DNA from: Ectobius pallidus
Lineage: Eukaryota > Arthropoda > Insecta > Blattodea > Ectobiidae
Assembly: GCA_964059195.1 (NCBI GenBank)
Contig: CAXKWD010000005.1
Coordinates: 151,309,265-151,373,264, forward strand
Length of the DNA stretch: 64,000 bases
Reading direction: 5' to 3'
Positions 55,801 to 64,000 of this stretch are shown here, in pieces; within the stretch, counting starts at the first letter, position 1, and each line of letters begins with the position of its first letter. A program made the position numbers and the translations under genes. The notes beneath the pieces are model-generated. The model was given only the letters and a program-made list of their open reading frames with translations. It did no database searches and was not told where the DNA came from.

Positions 55801-56062
55801 TTTAATTCTTATGTGAGTGTGCGATTGTCAAGATATCACAAATCAGTATAGTTCTGCTGATACTGGACGATTTTAATGTGATGTTTAATAAAAAACTTGA
55901 CCTTTGTTCTTCCGTGAGCTCTGCTTAATGAATCAATCTGGAGCTTAACTCGGAAATCGATTAAAAAAACTTATTTTCTGCATATCTTAATTGCAATTAT
56001 CACTGATTAAACAAAAGAATTCTGGCACTTTGTTAAATCAGTTTACCTGATTTTATTCAAAA

Positions 56063-56641
56063 TAACTTAACTTATATATTTTATTGTTGGAAATCTACAA
56101 TCTATAGTAATATGCATAATAATTCATTATAGAATTTTTTAAGATGTTTCATGCACTAAAGTCTCATAAATCACTATACTTACATGTACCGTTCAGTGAA
56201 ATTATGAAAACCTCATATTTCAAGGCGGACAGGACGAATATGCAAAGCTCCCATGCAAATACTACTAACTGCATGTAAACTCAACGGGGTTCTCCAGTAG
56301 CGTCAAGTATGACTAAGTAGACATGTTGAACAGCTTCATAAATCAAGGATCCCACCGGTAGTCCCAGGTCTTCATGTTTGTTTCTCCTCTGAATCGCATA
56401 CATAGCTCAGCCGAATATTCTCAAATTTCGAAATAACTTTATTAATGAGTGTCTCAAAAATTTTATCTGCATTCATTTATTAAAAGTGACCTCATCTCAC
56501 TAACGTTCATAAAATTAAGTTTCGAGATACTGAACCGAGATTGTGTCATGCAACCTTAAAACTGGGTTCGTTACATTAAACACAACCACTTCAAAATCTC
56601 TTATATTTTTGTTTGTTTCTTCATTTGTTTGTTAAGGCTGT
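56063..56641. other. AT-rich sequence, nothing recognised
   Basis: No supported feature. Confidence 0.4.
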
Positions 56642-56649
56642 GTAATGAC

Positions 56650-57683
56650 CAGGGCCCGGATTTTTATGACATGTCATCTTTTAACTGGTACATCACCGGT
56701 TCCCAACCGGTGGGTCGCGACACAGAAACCATCGAATAAACCATCAAAAAAGATAAGAAAAGTCGAAACAAATCAAATTATGTTTTGACTGTTTTCTTGA
56801 TCTTTGTGTACTTTTACAATTGTAGTTTTTATACCTAGGAACATTTGTTGGTGAGCATGAAACCACTTGTTGCATATATTGCAAACTTATATCTACTGTT
56901 AAATAAATAATGTTTTGCTACAAAGTGCTTATATTTTGTCAACCATATATAAGCTTATATATATTTGCAATATTTGATGGTAAATTATATGTACATAAGG
57001 AAGGGATACGATACAAATAAGGTTTTTTACTCCACCATGGACCGATGGATCGTGGCGGTATTCCGATAAGGAAAGGTGGGTCGCCAGCTGAAAAAGGTTG
57101 GGAACCACTGTGGTACATCATGGATGTGGTCCACTAGTGCAGATATTCTGATCATGACTCCAAGTTATAAAAATGGTGATTTTTGGGTCTTTTTAAATCA
57201 TTCCAAACTTCTAATTTTTAGGTCTTTTTAAAAATTCATTGTCATTATTTGGTAATTTTGGTCATTTTACGGTCTTTTTCTTCATTTCATATTTTTAGGT
57301 ACCGGTAATTAAAAAAAAAATAAAGTCACTACTTTCTCATTTTGTGTTGTTTCTTGCAATGTATAGAGTTTTTGTGTATTTATTTACAATTAATGGCATC
57401 GAAACTCTGAATAAGCATTAATAAATAAAACTTGTAATTTTAATTTGCATATAGAAAGACGGTGTTTGCTGTTTGCATTTAACCGTTTATAACTAACTAA
57501 TTGCAAGCTTATAATTGGGTAACAACATAAATATGGAATAGACACAAATCTGACGAATAAACTAATATTTTCATTCACATTTTTGGGTCATTTTTGATAG
57601 TTTAGGGGTATTATTTGGTATTCTTTTAGTCATTTTATAGCTCATATTTTAAGTGTTTTTAGGTTATCAAAATCCGGGTCCTG
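56650..57683. mobile_element. hAT-type MITE, family M1, complete, perfect 8-bp TSD
   Basis: Left CAGGGCCCGGATTTTTATGA and, read inward from the right, CAGGACCCGGATTTTGATAA. The octamer gtaatgac is exact at 56642-56649 and 57684-57691. T-rich subterminal motifs (TTTTTAGGTCTTTTT, GGTCATTTTACGGTC) line the right half. A 417-bp hAT-like element is nested inside. Relative at 1-517. Confidence 0.93.
56694..57110. mobile_element. hAT-type MITE, family M6, nested in M1, perfect 8-bp TSD
   Basis: Left CACCGGTTCCCAACCGGTGG, then GTCGCGAC. Read inward from the right: CAGTGGTTCCCAACCTTTTT, then CAGCTGGCGACCCACC. The octamer tggtacat is exact at 56686-56693 and 57111-57118. The host M1 sequence continues across it (ACTGGTACATCATGG as at 463-485). 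Confidence 0.93.
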
Positions 57684-57734
57684 GTAATGACAGTTAACTT
57701 ATAGCCTATACTGCATCGTAAAACTACAACCATG

Positions 57735-57860
57735 CAGGTGTGCCGGAATTTTGTCCCGCAGGAGTTCTTTTACAAGCCTGTAAATCTCAGAAATCCACAC
57801 ACATATGCCATCGAACTGGGCCAGGACCGAACCAGCGAATTTGAGGACAGAAAATTAGTG
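57735..57860 (-). mobile_element. SINE fragment related to family C
   Basis: GTGCCGGAATTTTGTCCCGC, AGGAGTTCTTTTACAAGCC, GCCATCGAACTGGGCCAGGA and CCGAACCAGCG resemble the head half of 1015-1392 (TCTTTTACGTGCCGTAAATC; CCATCGACCGCGGCC). Confidence 0.55.
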
Positions 57861-58419
57861 AAAGTTTTCATGCAACTTTTCTATTTCAACAAGAAATCTT
57901 TCTACGTGGCCTTTTCTCATTGTTATTTCTTCTGAAATTAAGTATTAGTTTAGTGCCTGGATTGAAAAGTACCTACGTGCCGGCAATATTTAATTATTCT
58001 ACCCACACAAGCACATAACCCTGTCACTAGAACCACTTCATTGAGTACGACTGCACGAACGGAGTTATTTCCCCTGTCTCATTCTGCTGTATAAAATCCT
58101 GCGTACCTCATCACTTAGCTATCTTTCCAATAGTTTTCATTACCTACCATCCTACCAAAACTTGGGCACGCGCTCTCAGCTTATTCCTTTAATATCCATG
58201 CCTCTGTACAGAACGTCACACTATTCGTATCCTTTACAGGAACACCTATTCGCTTCTGTAACTCGTTCTTTTAACTTCTGTTATTGACAGAAGTACATTA
58301 GACAACATTTTTGTATGATGTTGGTAAGAGAGAAATTCCGCCCTATCTCCCTTTTCATGGATCGGTATGATAATCAGAAGTACAAATGCATTTCTTTCAT
58401 GCCTTCGAGGTCGAATGAT
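57861..58419. other. Unassigned sequence
   Basis: No supported feature. Confidence 0.4.
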
Positions 58420-58600
58420 TTATTTTATTTATTTATTTATTTATTTATATTTCCTTCTGGTGTGGTTAAGGCCTATAGGCCCCTAAGAGTTAATTAATCA
58501 CAGTAATGGGCTCTGGCTTTCAAGAGCCTGTACACTTGCAAGAAAGACGTTTTATTTTATTTATAACATAATGACTTCCAAGTACCAAGAAGAAAAAGAA
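58420..58600 (-). mobile_element. LINE 3' end with (AAAT)n tail
   Basis: Minus strand: ACTCTTAGGGGCCTATAGGC, CTTAACCACACCAGAAGG and AAATATAAATAAATAAATA. The (ATTT)n microsatellite at 58423-58448 is its tail. Upstream coding sequence is not recognisable. Confidence 0.6.
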
Positions 58601-60367
58601 GAAGAAAAGGCAGTAAGCTGGCTGCATTTAATGGTTCAATGAAAATTAACTACAAAGACATAACTGAAATGAAGCTACAAAGGAACTCGAGACAAAACGT
58701 TAGACGTTCAAGCGCAGTAATTTAGAGGCAATTTCATACCTTATGAGTTGTCATGAGAACCATAGAAAGATTTTAGTCCGCACAAAAGCAGTGACTGATT
58801 GAAAGGTAGTCAGCAGAAGATAAAAATACCGTCGATTATAGAGAAATGGGTCAGAAGAATTGTAGGTGAAGGATGTGGAGTCAGAGATAATAGCCACAGA
58901 GGTAACATATGATCGCTGACAGGTCAACAGTTGCATGGGAATCGTGGAAAGTCGAGGTCAATGCATATGCTAACGACCGGTTCTAATGCAAACAAATCAA
59001 TGCTACATTACAATCTTTTCAACTATAAGAAAGGAGGTTACCGGTGCATGATTATGATGGTTTACAAGTTCAGTTCCGTATATAGCAGCCATTAGCTGAA
59101 CGTAGCGTAATATGCAGTCAGCACGTTCCTTGTGCCAATACTTCACTCAAATGACAGTTAACTAAAACAATATACGGAATACTGCAAAATGGAAATGTTT
59201 AAGAAATAAACTTTTACATACCTTATTCTCTTTATAGATACGTTTAACAGATAGAGGAAGCATTCTTCTTTCCACTTAAAATAATTCAAATCCAATTGTC
59301 AGTACAAATTATAGAAGTGATGGGCGTATTAGCAAACCCGGCAATCTCCATTCGGAAAAAAGATAGACATGCTAACTTCTAATGAAAGTTTTATGCATTT
59401 CCTATTACATATTTAGTGAATATGTTGTAAATCTGAGTTCCTCTTTTATGAGGGAAGTGGGATTTGTAACACAAACACTAAATAATTAATAGGAAACCCA
59501 TTAAACTTTCATTAAAAGTAAGCATCCCTATCTTTTTTCAGAATGGAGAATGCCGGGTTTGCTAATATGCCCCTCAAATATGTTTCTTTAGTATTAGAAA
59601 TAAATCAGTCTACCTCTTGGTTTAATGTTAAGAAAACATGAATATAATAGACTATGCGTATGTTTTGAGGTCATATGTGTCCAATAATACGATAATACGG
59701 TAATAACAATAAATAATTATATCATTATATTGTGTCATATTATACCATATTATATAATTGTTAATAATGTTATATCTTGCTTAATCCTCTACCCACAAGT
59801 GATAGGCCTACGGGTACCGAAATAAATAATGAGTCTGCCTATGTCAGGTGCGGATAATTTTCTATGTATTAATCCTATAATGCAATATAGATGTACGATG
59901 TATAACCCAGTACGATACGGTATTCTGATATGAGAAATCATAGACGAAGTTATATGTAAGTAGTTGCAATGCGGTTTGCTGCAATGTAACGGAAAACATA
60001 CGGGATTATAGCCAAATTCTATGAAGTCAAATTAATTGCCTATTTAAACATTTATAATCCTACTAGTTATGATATTTAGTAGGTGTCAGTGTTCAGATTA
60101 ATTTACACTACCGTAAACTACCTACATTTATGCCCATTTGCCAAACAAAATGACGCCATTTCTGCAACACGTCTGGTAATAAGTTGTGTTTTATTGAGGA
60201 ACAGCTTTGAGTATTGTCCATAAATTATATTTTACTGATCTCGAACCTTGACTTCCAGTTATAAAGTGGAAGTTTGGATAGCTGTACTGAACTCCTGCCC
60301 TACGCTAATGACGATAAGATCAAGTTCAGAAAAACAGTTATTCTTCTAAAAAAAACTACATAAGTTA
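58601..60367. other. AT-rich sequence, nothing recognised
   Basis: 59335-59380 (GCAAACCCGGCAATCTCCAT, AAAAGATAG) and 59525-59575 (CTATCTTTTTTCAGAATGG, CCGGGTTTGC) are inverted, with ATTAATAGGAAA-type sequence between: a possible foldback of about 240 bp. No coding. Confidence 0.4.
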
Positions 60368-60393
60368 TTATATATATATATATATATATATAT
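60368..60393. repeat. (TA)n microsatellite
   Basis: About 13 TA units. Confidence 0.95.
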
Positions 60394-60481
60394 TACTGTA
60401 TTAGTTGTATTGCAGGTCTTTACCTCAGTGAGAAATTCTAGTCTCTAACTCTTTCTATCATTTGCTGCATCTTTCAGCTCT

Positions 60482-60960
60482 CCATATATTCTATTCTTCT
60501 TAATGTCATCCAGAATTTAAATTATTTTTCTATTAAGTTTTCTTGTTCCTTTTTATTTTTCCTTCGATTATATCCACCAGAAACCATCTTCGTCTCATGA
60601 TATGTCCTAACCAGTGGCCTTTTTTCCCTTATAGCTACCATGATAGATATTTCACATATTCTTCTTAAAACTTCATAATTCGTTATTCTGTTTGCCCACA
60701 GAATCGTCTCCCTTTTCCTCCAACACCACATCTCAAAGCTCCTATGATGTTTCAGCTCCATATATAAAGGAACAGTCCATATGTAGCATTTTATAAGTAC
60801 CTTCCTTAGCTGTAAATCTACTTTACTGGTCAACAGAGTATATTTTTTTGTCGAAAGCTGCTTTGGCCATTGCTATCCTTTTTACTAATTTTATTTTTCA
60901 TGCAAATGTGTATCTGCTGTAATGAAGCTTCCTAAATATCGAAATCGAGGTACATTCTCT
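60482..60960 (-). pseudogene. LINE fragment, reverse transcriptase C-terminal region, frameshifted
   Basis: Minus strand: RIAMAKAAFDKK, a frame change at a 7-A run near 60850, then SKVDLQLRKVLIKCYIW, FEMWCWRKRETILWANRI and TNYEVLRRI. This is the region after the polymerase core in LINE ORF2 (where related elements read LYGAETWT and FEMWxWRRM). The LYGAETWT segment is mostly lost here. Unrelated in detail to the LINEs at 35716 and 39740. Confidence 0.8.
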
Positions 60961-62560
60961 AGTACTCTGTTGTCTACGAGATACCTAAAAAATTCTTGAT
61001 TTTTCGAAATCTTCATCGCCTTTCAGTTCGCCGAATTTATATTCATTCCATGTATGTGACCCTCGAATGACCCTCAAATTGCGCACACGGTCAATGTGGG
61101 GGCTTCATTAACTACGCACCAATAAGACCATCGTCAGACAGAACAACAAATTTTTGCGAGTCTTTCCATTAAAACTTTCTAAGATGTCCATTGCTCCACA
61201 TCCATATACATAAATTATTTATGGATGCACTTTAAAATATTCAGGTAGGCACGTATATTTCTATGAATAAAAATAAAAATAAAAACAGCAACATAAAAAA
61301 GATCAATTTACTCTGAACAAGATCGCGTCATGGCTTCGAGGAATAAAGATCAACAAGTTTTATTAAGTAGACTGAACTTAGTGTTTCGTATCACCACGCT
61401 TAAAATTAATGTAGGTCTACGTTCTGACAAGTATTAGGCCTACTCTCAGATATACAAACAATTTAATTTCACTGTGAAAAGTTTTACTCTTAGCAATATT
61501 AATTTAAACTTTTTTTTACAAGTGTTACTCTTATGAAATACTTTGACCTGGGTGCATTTAAAGAGTTCCCAGAAATGTAACCTGTGCGTTTTTTAAGTAT
61601 TTTTAAGGTAAATCGTTGACAGTGAACGCATTTAATGTGACCCGATACCTAAAATAGGACTAAAGAAAGTGAAATGCGAGAAAAAAAGGGATATCTCGGG
61701 AGAGTTTCTGGACGAGTATTTGAGTAATGTACTGAATACACTTTACTGTATACCTCTATTATTTCCAATCTTAGGTATTACAATAAGTCGTGACATATAA
61801 CTTTAAATGCATATCTTTCATCGAAGCACCAAGTTTATGTCTCTGTTTCGTGATACCAGCTTAAAATGGAATTAACCCCGCTTCTACAATATGATGTTAA
61901 TTGCAAACTCGATCTTCACTCCTCAGTTAGTAAAACTAAATTATTACTACCGCATTCTGTATTTTATAGGTAATTGAAAAGCAGAAATACATATAGTATT
62001 GTGTGAATGCCTTCAAGATCACGTATGTCGTGTTTAGCCTAACTTCCGGGCCTCAAATGTGTCACAGTACATTGACTTCGCTACCTTCGCCAGTTCTCCC
62101 CCTAAAGCCGTTACAGCTGCAGAGGATTGAACCCGGATCTAGAGAACACTTGCATCATAAATTTATTGACTTTTCGATATCGTAAATGTCAACTATTGTT
62201 TATACTTTACAGGTAAAAATTATGTTGATATGATCGTTCAGACATGGTTTCAAGGCACTTTATATCCGGAATAAAAGCTAAAACAGTTACCATGGCAACT
62301 GCACGTGTTCGCATACGGCGATTTCTGCTCATTACTTCTATCATTCACCCTCTTGTTCTAGTTGATAAAGCTTGGGATAGGGCTCCAAGTCAGTTCTGAT
62401 TCTTCAGTCTCCACGTTAAACCACAGATTCCACGAATTACAGTAATAATTTATCTATGCAACAGAAGGAACATTTTCTCTAAGCAGTGAAGTTCAACTTT
62501 TTTAAAACCAAGCTAAAGTTTTGTCCTTGATATTCCGGGGGCCAACGTTTTATTTTAATA
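60961..62560. other. AT-rich sequence; weak tRNA-like box B near 62128
   Basis: The minus strand at 62120-62145 has GATCCGGGTTCAATCCTCTG but no box A at the proper distance. Nothing else recognised. Confidence 0.35.
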
Positions 62561-63462
62561 CTAGCAGGAACCCGCGGCTTCGCCCACAATAATTAATTCG
62601 AAAATTAAAAATTAAGAGCAAAATAATTAAAACATTTATTAACGCTTACATGCGAATCATTCATAAATTAAAGATTAATAATTATATCGAAACAGCTAAA
62701 AATCCGGTTTTGGAGTGCATTCCACGATTAGAAAACGCCGCTAGGAAAAAAGACCTCAGATTTGAGTTCTCTGGCCCATAAAACTTCTGCATAGTGAGTT
62801 CCGTCAAAATCGATCAATGTTCCTTTATTTAGGCCTACTTTCATTATCCCTTTTCCGTGCATGGTGAAATTTGCAGCTGTCTGTGTGCCTTGACATTATA
62901 AACAAACGAATCAACTAGGGTGATCTCGAGATGTTTTTAGTAAAATTTAGCCGGCCATAAGCCAATTTTCCTGAATGATTTATCTTGATACAGTTTTGTT
63001 TTCCTTGTTTTCAATTTTTCCTTATTACACACAAACACTCATGCCCGAGGTGGGACTCGAACCCACAGCAGCACGGCTTAGCTACCGCGGCTAAGGAAAC
63101 CGGCAAAACCGAAGCGATTGATAATTCCATGCGATATAATTAAAAAAATCGTGATGCTCTTATTCACAACTTATGAAAAAAAAAAAAAAAAAGAAATGCA
63201 AAGCCCCTGCAATTGATTTGACAAATTAAATGTTTTACTGAAAACTGATGCTTCGATAGCACAAAAAATCACGTTTTCTGCCAGTATTTTACTCATAACT
63301 CGCGAACGAAAGCGAAAATTAAAAATCAGGCTTTGAAGTGCATTCAGTCACCCTTCAGTCCACATATGTTTAAAATTTCAGTTTTCTGCGTTCAGTAGAT
63401 TTCGCTGGCCATCGCGTACAGACAGGCAGACAGAAAGACAAACACTTTCTCTTATTATATAA
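62561..63462. mobile_element. Dispersed-element remnant with CCCGCGGCTTCGCCC head
   Basis: ACTAGCAGGAACCCGCGGCT, then TCGCCCACAATAATTAATTC, opens it. ACAGACAGGCAGACAGAAAG, then ACAAACACTTTCTCTTATTA, closes it. This pair of ends is familiar from many insect genomes. Two internal stretches (GTTTTGGAGTGCATTCCACG near 62708; GGCTTTGAAGTGCATTCAGT near 63330) are alike. No ORF; superfamily uncertain. Confidence 0.5.
63040..63108 (-). pseudogene. tRNA-like insert
   Basis: Minus strand: CCGGTTTCCTTAGCCGCGGT, AGCTAAGCCGTGCTGC and box B GGGTTCGAGTCCCACC. T-arm clear, D-arm weak. Confidence 0.5.
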
Positions 63463-63654
63463 ATTTAAGGAGTTTTTACCCTACTTGTTTTCCTTCATCT
63501 TCTTATTATTACAATTAGTTGTTTTGTTGTTATCATTATTGCCAGTATATTTCGCACATTCAACCTTTACTCCCCCTAAAATACTAAATATTATTGGTCA
63601 ATACCAAACACGCGGCGTATGAGTGGAATAGTCTTATAAAAACACAAAGAAATA

Positions 63655-63725
63655 TACGAGTGATCGAACCCGGGCCAACGGATTCATATATAGTAGCACT
63701 AATCAATGGACCAGGGATGCGATCA
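63655..63725 (-). pseudogene. tRNA-like sequence, SINE head
   Basis: Minus strand: TCGCATCCCTGGTCCATTGA, TTAGTGCTACTATATATG, ATCCGTTGGCCCGGGTTCGA. Box B is good, and the head resembles family B. No body identified to the left. Confidence 0.45.
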
Positions 63726-64000
63726 AGTAATTAGGCAATTAATTTTAAAATAAACATTTTTGGTAGTGAAAACAAAAGAAAAACATGATAATGAAAAATG
63801 AAAGGTGACTGTAAACGAAAAATGAATGGTTATATGATTATTTAAAATGTCGAATGAGTTTGCAATGGCCTCAAGGAATATGAACGGCCGGAAAGATGTG
63901 TTTAATGTAAACATCCATTCATTGAAGAATGCATTAGACATTCTTGTTTCTGTGAGCGGTCTTTGCACAAGAATGACAGACTTCATTCTCTATTACATCT
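63726..64000. other. AT-rich sequence, nothing recognised
   Basis: No supported feature up to the window edge. Confidence 0.4.

Larger units (their letters stand above)
54612..56062 (-). mobile_element. Family T repeat, split by a hAT element (T8)
   Basis: The outer TIR-like start GTGCCAGAATGGT is at 54618-54629. The next T sequence, ACGGTACCTTATGAGATTGT, is at 55348, on the far side of the hAT element and its TSD. One unit follows (ATTTGGTACACGCATTCATA; GACCGGTACCGGAGTAATGC), then a tRNA-like insert at 55711, and the end TGGCACTTTGTTAAATCAG and TTTACCTGATTTTATTC. Confidence 0.87.

Overview
This looks like a 64 kb stretch of non-coding DNA from an insect nuclear genome. The best guess is a cockroach or other blattodean, possibly Periplaneta americana. 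That rests on my memory of the repeat families (tRNA-derived SINEs, the GGTACTTTATGAGATTGTG repeat, the frequent octamer TAGGCCTA) and cannot be proved here. The DNA is AT-rich and the longest open frames are short. Every frame with recognisable protein similarity belongs to a broken transposase or reverse transcriptase. I found no host gene, rRNA or convincing functional tRNA; an unrecognised short exon cannot be excluded.

What the window holds is a layered set of mobile elements, many with boundaries readable to the base from target-site duplications (TSDs). 0-10 kb: the end of a hAT-type MITE at the left edge, a SINE, a five-unit tandem repeat split by a 1.1 kb hAT element that still carries the transposase C-terminus (8-bp TSD), a 40-nt tandem repeat, two more 8-bp-TSD MITEs, a pair of inverted tRNA-like sequences, and SINEs, one of them split. 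10-20 kb: two long copies of a repeat here called family T, each with a five-unit array of about 150 bp and a tRNA-like insert; a foldback hairpin; a LINE 3' end with a TTAC tail. 20-26 kb: mostly unrecognised AT-rich sequence with one SINE bounded by a 15-bp TSD. 26-32 kb: a palindromic mariner derivative interrupted in its own terminal repeat, then two TIR elements separated only by a TAA. 33-45 kb: a duplicated hairpin-bearing repeat, a second mariner derivative, a MITE with 91-bp TIRs, LINE ends, further T copies and a perfect tRNA-like hairpin with a 12-bp TSD. 45-64 kb: SINEs, hAT MITEs nested in one another, a T element split by a hAT element that carries another T fragment, LINE remnants and tRNA-like SINE heads.

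There is no operon or pathway to describe. The biology on show is transposition: non-autonomous elements spreading by transposases and reverse transcriptases encoded elsewhere, and repeated insertion of elements into older ones. The most unusual items are the T arrays, the inverted-mariner lineage and the tRNA-like palindromes.
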